Shown here one piece after another: positions 9,006-18,371 of a DNA stretch of 64,000 bases. Position numbers and translations under genes: made by a program. The notes beneath the pieces were generated by a model, which saw nothing but the letters and a program-made list of their open reading frames with translations, did no database searches and was not told the origin of the DNA. The first letter of the stretch is position 1, and each line of letters starts with the position of its first letter. The stretch spans positions 186,001 through 250,000 of the forward strand of contig NZ_FXYY01000001.1 of assembly GCF_900169165.1 (NCBI RefSeq), written 5' to 3'. This stretch comes from Brevibacterium linens ATCC 9172. Its GTDB lineage: Bacteria; Actinomycetota; Actinomycetes; Actinomycetales; Brevibacteriaceae.

Positions 9006-9877
9006 GAATCGGGCTGGTCACCGACTCCACGGCGCAGCTCTCAGCAAGCGAACGCGAAGAGCTGGGCGAGGCCACCGGCGGCCTCTTCGCCGTGGTGCCG
9101 CTGACCGTGCTCATCGGCGGAGTCGCTTTCGCCGACGGTGAGGTCGATGCCGGGCATCTGTGCGCGACGATGACCGAGGGTGTCGAGGTCACGACCTCCA
9201 TGGCCACCCCGACCCAATTCTCCGAGGCCTACGGGCGGCTGCGGGAGGACGGGGCCGATGCCATCATCGTCGTGACGATGTCCGCGGAGCTTTCCGGCAC
9301 CCGCGATTCCGCGGTCGCAGCCGCAGAGGCCGAGGACATCCTCGTTGATGTCGTCGACTCGAGGACCACCTCGGCGGGATTGGCCGGGGCGCTGTCCGTG
9401 GCCGTGGCCGGGATCCGGCAGGGGCACGACGCCGAATCGATCGCCGGAACCATCGCCGACTGGTGCGCGGCAGAGACCCGTACCGTGTTCGCCCCCGGCA
9501 ACCTCGAATTCCTGCGCCGAGGCGGCCGGATCGGTGCCGCATCATCGCTGCTTGGCAGGGCCCTGCAGATCGTTCCCGTGCTCGGCCTCAACGCCGGAGT
9601 CGTCGTTCCGCTCGCTCGGGTGCGCACTCGCGCGAAAGCGCTGGAGAAGATCGTCACTCTCGCCGTTCAGGCCGCCGCCGAGGTGGCCGACCCGGAGGAC
9701 ACCGTGCACGTGGAGGTGCAGAACGCCGAAGGGGAGATGGACGCAGCCGACGCCGAGCTGCTGAGCTCACGGCTCCGCGAACTCGGATTCGAGCCCTCGT
9801 TCAGGACGCTGTCGACGATCATCACCGCGCATGTGGGGCCCGGCACGGTCGGAGTGACCGTGCAGACGAAACCCTGA
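9002..9877 (+). CDS. DegV-family fatty-acid-binding protein
   Basis: A 291-residue DegV/FakB-type protein. The family binds a single fatty acid and, where a FakA kinase exists, presents it for phosphorylation. N-terminal IGLVTDSTAQ and the central FRRGGRIG-like LRRGGRIGAASSLLG stretch are diagnostic. ATG at 9002 overlaps the ugd stop in an ATGA arrangement, implying translational coupling. An earlier in-frame GTG at 8960 lies inside ugd and is unlikely to be used. No FakA homologue is in the window, so the downstream use of the lipid is unknown. Confidence 0.88.
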   Translation: MRIGLVTDSTAQLSASEREELGEATGGLFAVVPLTVLIGGVAFADGEVDAGHLCATMTEGVEVTTSMATPTQFSEAYGRLREDGADAIIVVTMSAELSGTRDSAVAAAEAEDILVDVVDSRTTSAGLAGALSVAVAGIRQGHDAESIAGTIADWCAAETRTVFAPGNLEFLRRGGRIGAASSLLGRALQIVPVLGLNAGVVVPLARVRTRAKALEKIVTLAVQAAAEVADPEDTVHVEVQNAEGEMDAADAELLSSRLRELGFEPSFRTLSTIITAHVGPGTVGVTVQTKP

Positions 9878-10004
9878 CTCACACACCCGGGCCTGCATCC
9901 GGGCCTGGGGACGATCGTGTGACTTGACCACCTCAGCCCTGTGGACGCCGAACCCGTGTCCACAGGCCGGGGCGCTGTCATGGCCGTCGTGTGCCAGCAG
10001 CGCC

Positions 10005-10010
10005 TATCGT
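10005..10010 (+). promoter_or_regulatory. -10 element of a leaderless comEA transcript
   Basis: TATCGT ends 6 nt before the comEA ATG at 10017. Confidence 0.5.
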
Positions 10011-10016
10011 CGGGTC

Positions 10017-10853
10017 ATGGCTGTGTCTCCGGATGATCGTTTCGCGGGCCTCCTGGGTGCCAGTGCCGAGCGCGGTGGTTGGGTGCCGGGCGACATCTAT
10101 ACCGCCGACACCGCTGGTGACGAGGCACCCGTCGAGCCGCGACGGGTGCGGCTGCCCGTTGTGGTGGCCCTGGGCATCGCCACGGTCGGCATCCTCGTCC
10201 TCGCCTTCTTCCTCTTCCGGCCCGCGCCACAGCATTCGCCTGTGGGCAGCGGTGGCGACCCCGGCGACGGTGCAGAAGCCGGTCAGTCGCCTGCTGTGAC
10301 CGAGGATGGAGCCGAATCAGGCACAACCGCCTCGGCGACGTCCGGCGAGGCGAACGGGAAGGTGATCGTCCACATCACCGGGGCGGTGAACGATCCCTCT
10401 GTGGTCACCCTGAAGGCGGGCGCCCGGGTTCAGGACGCCGTCGAAGCCGCCGGAGGACTGAGCCCCGGAGCCGACGGCGAAGCGGTGAATCTGGCGCGCG
10501 TGCTCGCCGACGGTGAGCAGATCCATATCCCGACAGAAGGCGAAGCACCGGCAGCCGGCGTCGATGGTGCGGGGGCGGACGGCGTCGGCGCGGGAGGAGG
10601 CAGCGGTTCACCGGGAACCGCGGATTCTTCCGCAGCCGCGAACAGCGGAGCACCCGGGACCGGGAAAGTCGATCTCAACACCGCCGATGCCACGACTCTC
10701 GAGACGCTGCCCGGAGTCGGGCCGGTGACCGCACAGGCGATCATCAGCCACCGCAGCCAGCAGCCGTTCGCGAGCGTCGAGGATCTGCTGCTCGTCAAAG
10801 GCATCGGGCCGAAGACCTTCGAGAGCCTCAAAGACCTTGTCACCGTCGGCTGA
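10017..10853 (+). CDS. comEA: ComEA-family DNA-binding competence protein
   Basis: A 278-residue protein. It has a Pro-rich cytoplasmic N-terminus, one membrane helix near residues 45-62, an acidic/Gly-rich linker, an SLBB beta-grasp domain beginning VIVHITGAVNDPSVV, a second Gly/Ala-rich linker, and a C-terminal helix-hairpin-helix pair (VDLNTADATTLETLPGVGP). ComEA is the outer-face receptor that binds double-stranded DNA and passes it to the ComEC channel. ATG at 10017 was chosen over GTG-type starts upstream because it follows a TATCGT -10 by 6 nt and gives a normal N-terminus. The gene overlaps the possible comEC start. Confidence 0.93.
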   Translation: MAVSPDDRFAGLLGASAERGGWVPGDIYTADTAGDEAPVEPRRVRLPVVVALGIATVGILVLAFFLFRPAPQHSPVGSGGDPGDGAEAGQSPAVTEDGAESGTTASATSGEANGKVIVHITGAVNDPSVVTLKAGARVQDAVEAAGGLSPGADGEAVNLARVLADGEQIHIPTEGEAPAAGVDGAGADGVGAGGGSGSPGTADSSAAANSGAPGTGKVDLNTADATTLETLPGVGPVTAQAIISHRSQQPFASVEDLLLVKGIGPKTFESLKDLVTVG

Positions 10854-13170
10854 ATCGGACCGTCCCGGTTCGCGGTCTCGAGCGCGAGGGTCTGGGACGC
10901 GGGCGTGGGATCGCATGCGCGCCGGACTGGCACGGATGTCCGGGGCCGTGGTCGCCTCGATGCGGGAGCACGCGGCGCTGTGGCCGGGCTCCGTCCGTCT
11001 CCTCTGCTGTTCCGCGGGCCTGTGGGCCTGCGCACTCCTGGCACCGGGACCGTGGGCGCTGTTCGGCATTCCCGTGCTCGGGCTGGCCGGGATCGTGATC
11101 CTGCGACGGCACCACCACCTCGGTGTCGGGATCCTCGTCTTCACCTGTCTGCTGACCATCCAGATCACCGCCCTGGCCGCCGCACACGGCCCCGATGAAG
11201 AGGTCGAGACCACGGGGCTCGTCGTCGGCCACAGCGAACCCGGAGCGTCCGGATGGACGCGACTGACGCTGGTCACACCCATCGGGTTCACCCACGTGCT
11301 CAGCCCCGAAGCCGCCGCGGACGGAGCGAGAGTGCGGATGCGCACGACCCGCCTCGACGACATCCGCGCCACCGATGCAGACCCACACGTGCTGGCAGAA
11401 CCGAACACACTGTGGCAGTGGCGAGAGACGCTTCGCACCGAACTGCGCGAGGATTCGGTGGCCGCCGGCAACGACGGCGGACGGCTGCTGCCCGGGCTCG
11501 TCGTCGGCGACACCTCACCGCAGGACGACCGGATGGTCGACGATATGCGAGTCGTCTCCCTCACCCACGTCTCGGCGGTATCCGGCAGCAACGTCACGAT
11601 CGTCAGCCTCGGTGCCGGACTGCTCGCCGGAGCCTGCCGAGCCGGACCGCGGCTGCGAGTGAGCATCGGGGTGCTCACCTGCCTCGGCTACGTCTTCATC
11701 GTCGGCTTCGAACCCAGCGCCATCCGTGCCGCCGGAATGGCGATCGCGGCGGCACTCGTGTTCCTGCGCGGCGGCGGGATCTCCCCGGTCGCGGTCATGT
11801 GCTCGACAGCGAGCCTGCTTCTGGCCTTCGTCCCCGTGCTGGCCACCTCAGTGGGGTTCGTCCTGTCCGTGGTCTCCACGGCCGCGATCATGTTCGTCGT
11901 CCCGGTCCTGCTGCGCCGCCTCGCCGTGCACCTGCCTCTGCTGCCCACGGTGCTCGTGACCGCACTCATCGTGCCCTTCGTCGCCCAACTCGCGTGCACC
12001 CCGGTGCTCGTGGCGATCGATCCGCGCATCGGACTCTGGTCGGTCGCCGCGAACGCACTGGCCGCACCCGCGGTCATGCCGGCGACGGTGGCAGGATTTT
12101 TCAGCCTCGTGGCCACCGGCATCGCGACGACGGGACTGCCCGGAGGCGACTTCGCCCCGGCCCTGTTGGCCTGGATCGGATCGTTTCCGGCCTGGTGGAT
12201 CGTTCTCATCGCCCGAATCTGCGCCGCCCTGCCCGGTGCGGGCCTCGACTGGCCGGTGCCGCCGGTCGGAACGCTGTTGGCACTCGGGCTGCTCGGCCTG
12301 GCCGTGGTCGGAACCGGGATGCTCGTGCGTCGCAGGCTCTGGGGCCTGCCCGTGCTCGTTCTGTGCTGTGTGCTCACCGCCGCCGTCATCGTTTCGGTGA
12401 GGGCGAAGCCGCCGGCCGCGGACTGGCTGGTGCTCGTCTGCGATGTCGGTCAGGGGTCGGCCGCGGTGATCAACCTCGGTGGCGGTCGCGGTCTCGTCGT
12501 CGACACGGGGCGCGAGCCGAAACCCATCGACACCTGCCTCGACTCATCCGGGATCGAAGAGTTGGATCTGCTCATCTCCCACTTCGATGCCGACCACTTC
12601 GCCGGTTACGCGGGCACGACGTGGGGGCGCAGGGTCGTCCGTCTGTACGTCTCCGCGAATGTCGCTGCCTCGCCCGAATCAGAGCGGGTGAGCGCTGACA
12701 CCGGCGCGGAGGTGGTCCCCACCCACCGTGGCCAGACGCTCGACTTCGACTCGGCCAGTCTTGAGGTGCTGTGGCCTCCGGTGCGGTCGGTGCCCGCGGC
12801 GGAGGATGAAGAGCTGCGCAACGACGACTCCCTGGTGGTGCGGGTCGAGCAGGAGGGGCTGAGCACCCTGCTGCCCGGCGACGTCGGAGCCGAGGAGCAG
12901 TACGTGCTGGCCCAGCAGGTCCAGCCGGTCGATGTGCTCGTCGCGCCGCACCACGGCTCCTCCGATCTGGCTCCCGAATTCTTCGCCGCCGCGGCACCCG
13001 GTCTCGGTGTCGTCTCGGTGGGGGAGAACAGCTATGGACATCCGAGCGAGAAGTCTCTGCGGGCCTTCGGCCCCATGCCCGTGCTGCGCACCGATCACTG
13101 CGGTTCGGTCGCTCTCTACGCGCAGAGTCGCTTCAGCACCGGACACGACTGTCCCGAGGACAAGGGGTGA
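10837..13170 (+). CDS. comEC: ComEC/Rec2 DNA uptake channel protein
   Basis: Up to 777 residues. Order: several N-terminal membrane helices, a beta-rich periplasmic-type domain (about 120-190), the Competence membrane domain with many helices (about 230-510), and a C-terminal metallo-beta-lactamase-like domain. The last contains DVGQGSAAVIN, the metal motif SHFDADHFAGY and APHHGSSD. ComEC carries one DNA strand across the membrane; the C-terminal domain is proposed to degrade the other. The start is uncertain: TTG at 10837 overlaps comEA by 17 nt, while ATG at 10915 is in frame and would trim 26 basic, unstructured residues. Confidence 0.92.
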   Translation: MSPSAESDRPGSRSRARGSGTRAWDRMRAGLARMSGAVVASMREHAALWPGSVRLLCCSAGLWACALLAPGPWALFGIPVLGLAGIVILRRHHHLGVGILVFTCLLTIQITALAAAHGPDEEVETTGLVVGHSEPGASGWTRLTLVTPIGFTHVLSPEAAADGARVRMRTTRLDDIRATDADPHVLAEPNTLWQWRETLRTELREDSVAAGNDGGRLLPGLVVGDTSPQDDRMVDDMRVVSLTHVSAVSGSNVTIVSLGAGLLAGACRAGPRLRVSIGVLTCLGYVFIVGFEPSAIRAAGMAIAAALVFLRGGGISPVAVMCSTASLLLAFVPVLATSVGFVLSVVSTAAIMFVVPVLLRRLAVHLPLLPTVLVTALIVPFVAQLACTPVLVAIDPRIGLWSVAANALAAPAVMPATVAGFFSLVATGIATTGLPGGDFAPALLAWIGSFPAWWIVLIARICAALPGAGLDWPVPPVGTLLALGLLGLAVVGTGMLVRRRLWGLPVLVLCCVLTAAVIVSVRAKPPAADWLVLVCDVGQGSAAVINLGGGRGLVVDTGREPKPIDTCLDSSGIEELDLLISHFDADHFAGYAGTTWGRRVVRLYVSANVAASPESERVSADTGAEVVPTHRGQTLDFDSASLEVLWPPVRSVPAAEDEELRNDDSLVVRVEQEGLSTLLPGDVGAEEQYVLAQQVQPVDVLVAPHHGSSDLAPEFFAAAAPGLGVVSVGENSYGHPSEKSLRAFGPMPVLRTDHCGSVALYAQSRFSTGHDCPEDKG

Positions 13171-13217
13171 GCCCGTGAGTGAGGGTCCGTCATGTCGGTC
13201 GTGTCGGACGGCCGCGA

Positions 13218-13223
13218 TAGGCT
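13218..13223 (+). promoter_or_regulatory. -10 element of a leaderless holA transcript
   Basis: TAGGCT ends 7 nt before the holA ATG at 13231. Confidence 0.5.
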
Positions 13224-13230
13224 GGGGTCC

Positions 13231-14214
13231 ATGGCAGTGAAGAAGACCCTGATCCCGTGGAGCTCGGCGAAACCGGCCCCTGTCGTCATGATCTCCGGTG
13301 GCGAATCGGTGCTCGTGCGCATGGCTAAGGACCGCATCGTATCGGCTGCACGGAAGCAGGATCCCGAGGAGATCGAGTTCGATGCTGCCGGATACCAGGC
13401 CGGTGAGCTGGCGATGGCGGCGTCACCGTCCTTGTTCTCCTCCTCGAAGCTCATCGTCGTCGATGCCGTCGAGAAGTGCTCGGAAGATTTCCTCAACGAC
13501 GCGCTGGCTTATCTCGATGCCCCGAACGATGACGCCGTCGTGGTGCTGCTGCACGCCGGCGGCAACCGGGGAGCGAAACTCGTCAAGAAGATCGACTCCG
13601 TCGGCTTCCCACGTATCGACGCGGCTGTGGTGAAGAACGAAAGCGATCGGGCGAAGTTCGCTCAGACCCGGTTCAAGACCGCGAAGCGACGCATCGACGA
13701 AGCGGGAATGGCCGCGCTCATGTCGGCGCTGGGCTCCGATCTGGCCGAACTCAATGCCGGGGTCGACCAGCTCATCGAAGACACCGAAGGCACGATCACC
13801 GCCGAGGTCGTCGATCAGTACTACGGTGGACGAGTCGAGGCCACCGGCTTCAAGGTCGCCGATGCGGCAGTGGCCGGGGACGCGAAGAACGCGCTGAGTC
13901 TGCTCAGGCATGCGCTGTCGACCGGGTCCGATCCGGTCCCGCTCGTGGCGGCAGTGGCGATGAAGCTGCGCGGCATGGCGAAGGTGCAGGGATTCGCCGG
14001 CACCAGCGGGGAGCTGGCCTCGGAGCTGAAGATGGCGCCATGGCAGGTCGACCGTGCCCGCCGGGAAGTGCGGCGGTGGAATGAGGTGGCGCTGGGCCAG
14101 TCGCTCATCGCCGCGGCCGAAGCCGATGCGGCCGTCAAGGGCGGCGGACGCGACCCCGTCTATGCGGTCGAGTGGTTCGTCTCCGAAGTAGCCCGCCTAG
14201 CCCGCCAACGCTAA
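13231..14214 (+). CDS. holA: DNA polymerase III delta subunit
   Basis: A 327-residue clamp-loader subunit that opens the sliding clamp. It has the AAA-like N-terminal fold without a Walker A motif (PVVMISGGESVLV, EEIEFDAAGY), the LIVVDAVEK strand, and a C-terminal helical collar with SLLRHALSTGSDPVPLVAAV. Three-gene order comEA-comEC-holA is typical of actinobacteria. I start at ATG 13231 rather than ATG 13192 because a TAGGCT -10 lies between them, 7 nt before 13231. The stop codon forms the first base of a 64-nt palindrome. Confidence 0.93.
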   Translation: MAVKKTLIPWSSAKPAPVVMISGGESVLVRMAKDRIVSAARKQDPEEIEFDAAGYQAGELAMAASPSLFSSSKLIVVDAVEKCSEDFLNDALAYLDAPNDDAVVVLLHAGGNRGAKLVKKIDSVGFPRIDAAVVKNESDRAKFAQTRFKTAKRRIDEAGMAALMSALGSDLAELNAGVDQLIEDTEGTITAEVVDQYYGGRVEATGFKVADAAVAGDAKNALSLLRHALSTGSDPVPLVAAVAMKLRGMAKVQGFAGTSGELASELKMAPWQVDRARREVRRWNEVALGQSLIAAAEADAAVKGGGRDPVYAVEWFVSEVARLARQR

Positions 14215-14277
14215 TTGCTACCTGACGGCGGCCCAGCAACCTCGCGCGAGGTTGCTGGGCCGCCGTCAGGTAGCAAT
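14214..14277. terminator. 64-nt perfect palindrome, terminator between holA and rpsT
   Basis: Positions 14214-14245 and 14246-14277 are exact reverse complements, all 32 pairs checked. The palindrome begins at the last base of the holA TAA. The RNA could form a stem of about 30 bp with a minimal loop. Its place between convergent genes suggests termination in both directions. Confidence 0.85.
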
Positions 14278-14288
14278 AAGGGAAGAGA

Positions 14289-14320
14289 ACGGGGTCCGAA
14301 CCGTGTGGTTCGGACCCCGT
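14289..14320 (-). terminator. rpsT terminator
   Basis: A 14-bp perfect stem (14289-14302 with 14307-14320) and GTGT loop lie 25 nt after the rpsT stop. The minus-strand RNA continues with a pyrimidine-rich tract, as expected of an intrinsic terminator. It is the first of two consecutive hairpins met by rpsT transcripts. Confidence 0.85.
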
Positions 14321-14344
14321 GAAGCTATAGCCTCAGTCGTGCGC

Positions 14345-14605
14345 TCAGAGAGTGTTGATCTGCGTGGACAGGCGCGACTTGCGGTTCGCAGCGTTGTTCT
14401 TGTGCAGAACACCCTTCGAAACAGCTTTGTCGAGCTTGCGGGCAGCCACAGCATAAGCCTGCTGTGCCTCTTCCTTGTTGCCGGCAGCAATGTTCTCGCG
14501 AACGACGCGGACGTAGGACCGAACCTCGGACCGGACAGCCTTGTTGCGCTGACGAGCCTTCTCGTTGGTCTTGATCCGCTTGATCTGGGACTTGATATTA
14601 GCCAA
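14345..14605 (-). CDS. rpsT: 30S ribosomal protein S20
   Basis: An 86-residue basic protein, MANIKSQIKRI onward, with the NEKARQRNKAVRS helix and the C-terminal GVLHKNNAANRKSRL motif. S20 binds 16S rRNA early in small-subunit assembly. The frame is open to GTG at 14614, but TTG at 14605 gives the family's standard N-terminus and has GAAAGAG upstream. About 240 bp of non-coding sequence lie upstream, before the PemK-like gene; I see a possible -10 (TATCAT type) on the minus strand there but nothing else recognisable. Confidence 0.96.
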   Translation of the reverse strand: MANIKSQIKRIKTNEKARQRNKAVRSEVRSYVRVVRENIAAGNKEEAQQAYAVAARKLDKAVSKGVLHKNNAANRKSRLSTQINTL

Positions 14606-14849
14606 TTTCAACACTCTTTCGTGTTAGTGGTACATGGTCGTGAGGGCGCATCGAACCGACATGATCATCTCCGCGGGGAAACACATCGACGACTTCGAAT
14701 CCGACGGCATCTTCACCCGACCTCGGCGAGACACACGCCTTGATGAAGACACAATTACCTATGATACAGCCTCGAACACCGGGCCGGAAATCCCGTGCAG
14801 CCTCGTCGCGCAGTGCACACAATGGTCCGTCCGGGCTGTCAGGCGGGTC

Positions 14850-15455
14850 TCAGCCGGAGATGTGCTCGGCGACGCGGTCGAAAACGTCGCGGGGGATGAC
14901 CGCACCTTCCCGGCGGATCGAATCCGGGTCGAGGCGGATGATCCGATCAAGGCGGAGTTCAGAGGGCCTTCCCTGCGAATCCCAGTCCCCGGTGCCGATG
15001 TTCATCCACTTGGCGTGCCGGTCCTCGCGGACCTCGCCGACGCCGCCGGGGATGTGATCCTTGCTCGTGAGCATGAGCGCGAGCACCCACCTGCCGTCAC
15101 GGCCGACAACCAGCGACGGGCGATCCTTTCCCTGTGAGTGATCCTCCTCGAAGGGGACCCACCCCCAGACGACCTCGCCCGGATCGGCATCGCCGTCGAG
15201 ATCGGGGGAGTAGCTGACCTTGATCGACCCCGTGAAATCACCGGGGTACGAACCCGAACCGCCTGAGCCGGCACGGTCATCAGGCCTCGCCGAGGTGGCA
15301 CCTCCACCGCCCGGCCGCGGAGGATCCTGCCGGCGGGCATCCGTGGGCTGCGAGGAGCCTCCGGAGTTCTTCTTCGACTGCGACTGTCGCAGGTAGCGCA
15401 GGCCCTCACGGACTCCGATTCTCGCGGCCCGATTGACCAGTGATTTCCAATTCAT
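14850..15455 (-). CDS. PemK/MazF-like protein without an adjacent antitoxin
   Basis: A 201-residue protein. Residues 1-30 are basic and helical, 30-75 are a Gly/Pro/Ser/Arg-rich linker, and residues from about 85 on form a PemK/MazF-like barrel: GEVVWGWVPFEE, GKDRPSLVVGR (with the Arg-Pro that MazF uses near its active site), LMLTSKDH and a C-terminal RLDRIIRLD. MazF-type proteins cut mRNA, but this long linked form, common in actinobacteria, has no antitoxin ORF on either side. Toxicity is therefore not established. A TAGGCT hexamer ends 6 nt before the ATG, so the transcript is probably leaderless. Confidence 0.75.
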   Translation of the reverse strand: MNWKSLVNRAARIGVREGLRYLRQSQSKKNSGGSSQPTDARRQDPPRPGGGGATSARPDDRAGSGGSGSYPGDFTGSIKVSYSPDLDGDADPGEVVWGWVPFEEDHSQGKDRPSLVVGRDGRWVLALMLTSKDHIPGGVGEVREDRHAKWMNIGTGDWDSQGRPSELRLDRIIRLDPDSIRREGAVIPRDVFDRVAEHISG

Positions 15456-15461
15456 ATGTCC

Positions 15462-15467
15462 AGCCTA
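15462..15467 (-). promoter_or_regulatory. -10 element of a leaderless transcript for the PemK-like gene
   Basis: TAGGCT on the minus strand ends 6 nt before ATG 15455. Confidence 0.5.
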
Positions 15468-15532
15468 AACGAGTCGACTGCCGCAGGTCGCGCAGAACAG
15501 CGAACCGACGCAGACATATGAAACCGACACGG

Positions 15533-16297
15533 TCACGAGAATTCGAGGACAGCCTCGACTGGGAAATGGTCGGAGGGGTACGTCCCGTCGATCTCGAACG
15601 TGTCGATGCGCGTGGACACCGTGCGCAGGCCCGGGGTCGTCAGGATCCAGTCGATGCGCGGCTCACCGGCTTTCGGGCCCGTGTAGCGATGGAAGGTGCC
15701 GATATCCTCCCCGGGGATCTCCGCGGCGGTGTCGGTGAGGCCGAGTTCGGTGCAGAAGAAGTCGTAGACCGGGGAGCCGGTGGCGACATTGAAGTCACCG
15801 GTGACCACGCAGGGATGGGCCGCCTCGGCGATGGACTCGGCCATGATCCGACCGGACTCGAGACGGGCGCGCTCGGACTTGTGGTCGAGGTGGGTGTTGA
15901 GCACACGCAGCCGTCGGTCGGAGTCGAGGTCGCGGACATCGACCGTCGTCAGGGTGCGTGCATGCGAGACTCCCCATGACTCCGATGCCACGGTGTCGGG
16001 CTGTTCGGACAGCCAGCTGATGTCGACGGCGTCGACGTCGAAGCGCTTCGAATCGAGCATCACGGCCGTGAACTCTCCGGAATTGCCGCCGGAGTGGCCC
16101 TCTCCGAGCCAGATGTACTCCTCGGGCAGCAGGCTGATGAGCGTCTCGAGCTGGTCGAGTTCGCCCTCCTGGGTGCCGATGAGGTGCGGACGTGCGCGCC
16201 GGATGAGCTCGGCGGCGATCGGCAGCCGCTCGGCCACCGGATGTCCGTCCATGGCGGGATAGCGGAGGTTGAAGCTCATGACCCGGAATTCGCTCAT
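15533..16297 (-). CDS. Endonuclease/exonuclease/phosphatase-superfamily phosphoesterase
   Basis: A 254-residue EEP-fold protein. It shows the superfamily's metal and catalytic motifs: MSFNLRY at the start, the IGTQEG glutamate near residue 40, LNTHLDH, VTGDFNVATGS near 170, and SDHFPVEA at the C-terminus. The fold hydrolyses phosphodiester or phosphoester bonds in nucleic acids, inositides or sphingolipids; the substrate cannot be read. There is no signal peptide, so it is probably cytoplasmic. ATG at 16297 has GGAAGATGG upstream; the longer frame to 16438 adds only basic, low-quality sequence. The PemK-like gene lies 77 nt downstream. Confidence 0.85.
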   Translation of the reverse strand: MSEFRVMSFNLRYPAMDGHPVAERLPIAAELIRRARPHLIGTQEGELDQLETLISLLPEEYIWLGEGHSGGNSGEFTAVMLDSKRFDVDAVDISWLSEQPDTVASESWGVSHARTLTTVDVRDLDSDRRLRVLNTHLDHKSERARLESGRIMAESIAEAAHPCVVTGDFNVATGSPVYDFFCTELGLTDTAAEIPGEDIGTFHRYTGPKAGEPRIDWILTTPGLRTVSTRIDTFEIDGTYPSDHFPVEAVLEFS

Positions 16298-16502
16298 GCC
16301 ACCATCTTCCCCGATCGGCACGGTCCGGCACATGCATCGGCCCCGTTCGGCGCGGACGAATCGCATCCGACAGCTGACGAACCGCGAAAGTCCCCGACGA
16401 TGACGACGTGCACGTCTGTGGATTCCAGGTCCGTGCACAAGTCATGAAACAATGGGAGATCGGGTCTGACCGGGGACCCGGTCTGTCAACGAAAGGGCGT
16501 TC

Positions 16503-18371
16503 ATGTCACCTCAGGTGAATCAGGAAGCTGCACAGCGGATCTCACCGTCTGCCACCTCACCCGAGCTGATTCGCAATTTCTGCATCATCGCTCATATCGA
16601 CCATGGCAAATCGACCCTGGCCGACCGCATGCTCCAGATGACCGGTGTCGTCGAGAACCGCGATATGCGCGCCCAGTACCTCGACCGGATGGACATCGAA
16701 CGCGAACGCGGAATCACCATCAAGTCCCAGGCCGTGCGCATGCCGTGGGAACACGGGGACACTCCGTACGCGCTCAACATGATCGACACTCCCGGCCACG
16801 TCGACTTCAGCTACGAGGTCTCGCGGTCCCTGGCCGCCTGTGAAGGCGCGCTGCTGCTCGTCGACTCCGCTCAGGGCATCGAAGCCCAGACGCTGGCCAA
16901 CCTGTACCTGGCCATGGAGAACGATCTGACGATCATCCCCGTGCTCAACAAGATCGACCTGCCGGCCGCACAGCCGGAGAAGTACGCGGACGAGCTCGCC
17001 AACCTCATCGGCTGCGAACCCGAGGACTGCCTGCTCGTGTCCGGCAAGACCGGTGAAGGCGTCGAAGAGGTCCTCGACCGCATCATCACCGATATCCCCG
17101 CTCCTGTCGGCGACGCCGACGCCCCGGCCCGCGCCATGATCTTCGACTCCGTCTACGACACCTACCGCGGTGTGGTCACCTATGTTCGGCTCGTCGACGG
17201 TTCCCTCAAGCCGCGTGAGAAGATCGAGATGATGTCGACCGGCAGCACTCACGAACTGCTCGAGATCGGTGCCTCCTCACCCGAGCCGAAGGCGACGAAG
17301 GGCCTCGGCGTCGGTGAGGTCGGCTATCTCATCACCGGGGTGAAAGATGTCCGGCTGTCGAAGGTCGGCGACACCGTCACGCTGGCCGCGTCTCCCGCAT
17401 CGGAACCGCTCGAGGGGTACAAGGAGCCGCAGCCGATGGTGTATTCGGGCCTGTTCCCGATCGACGGCTCGGACTACCCGGTGCTGCGTGACGCGCTGGA
17501 CAAGATCAAACTCAACGATGCCTCCCTGGCATACGAGCCCGAGACGTCCACGGCGCTGGGCTTCGGCTTCCGCTGCGGCTTCCTCGGCCTCCTGCACCTC
17601 GAGGTCCTCCGCGATCGGCTCGAGCGCGAATACGACCTCGACCTCATCTCGACGGCACCGAGCGTGATCTACGACGTGACCATGGAGGACGGGACCGAGA
17701 CGACGGTGACGAACCCGAGCGAATTCCCCACGGGCAAGGTCAAGGAAGTCAGAGAACCCATGGTCCGGGCGACGATCCTCACTCCGAGCGACTACATCGG
17801 TGCGGTGATGGAGCTGTGCCAGACCCGTCGGGGCAACCTGCAGGGCATGGACTACCTGTCCTCGGACCGCGTGGAGATCCGCTACCGCCTGCCGCTGGCA
17901 GAGATCGTCTTCGACTTCTTCGACCAGCTCAAATCACGGACCAAGGGCTATGCGACGCTCGACTATTCCGATGACGGGGAGGATCCGTCGGATCTCGTCA
18001 AGGTCGATATCCTGCTGCACGGCGACCAGGTCGATGCGTTCTCGGCGATCGTCCACCGCGACAATGCCTACTCCTACGGTGTGGCGATGGCAGGCAAGCT
18101 GCGCAAGCTCATTCCGCGCCAGCAGTTCGAGGTGCCCATCCAGGCGGCCATCGGCTCTCGCATCATCGCCCGTGAGACCATCCGTGCCATCCGCAAGGAC
18201 GTGCTGTCGAAGTGCTACGGCGGCGATATCAGCCGTAAGCGCAAGCTGCTCGAGAAGCAGAAGGAGGGCAAGAAGAGGATGAAGGTGGTCGGCACCGTCG
18301 AGGTCCCGCAGGAAGCCTTCATCGCGGCCCTGTCCTCCGACGAGCCGGAGACGAAGGACAGCAAGAAGTAA
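16503..18371 (+). CDS. lepA: Elongation factor 4 (LepA)
   Basis: A 622-residue translational GTPase. Motifs: [10 protein letters not shown] (G1, near residue 31), [10 protein letters not shown] (G2), DTPGHVDF (G3) and NKIDLP (G4), then EF-G-like domains and the LepA-specific C-terminal domain with [20 protein letters not shown]4 acts in ribosome biogenesis or back-translocation. ATG at 16503 has GAAAGGG upstream. hemW begins directly after the TAA, so the two form an operon. Confidence 0.97.
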   Translation: MSPQVNQEAAQRISPSATSPELIRNFCIIAHIDHGKSTLADRMLQMTGVVENRDMRAQYLDRMDIERERGITIKSQAVRMPWEHGDTPYALNMIDTPGHVDFSYEVSRSLAACEGALLLVDSAQGIEAQTLANLYLAMENDLTIIPVLNKIDLPAAQPEKYADELANLIGCEPEDCLLVSGKTGEGVEEVLDRIITDIPAPVGDADAPARAMIFDSVYDTYRGVVTYVRLVDGSLKPREKIEMMSTGSTHELLEIGASSPEPKATKGLGVGEVGYLITGVKDVRLSKVGDTVTLAASPASEPLEGYKEPQPMVYSGLFPIDGSDYPVLRDALDKIKLNDASLAYEPETSTALGFGFRCGFLGLLHLEVLRDRLEREYDLDLISTAPSVIYDVTMEDGTETTVTNPSEFPTGKVKEVREPMVRATILTPSDYIGAVMELCQTRRGNLQGMDYLSSDRVEIRYRLPLAEIVFDFFDQLKSRTKGYATLDYSDDGEDPSDLVKVDILLHGDQVDAFSAIVHRDNAYSYGVAMAGKLRKLIPRQQFEVPIQAAIGSRIIARETIRAIRKDVLSKCYGGDISRKRKLLEKQKEGKKRMKVVGTVEVPQEAFIAALSSDEPETKDSKK

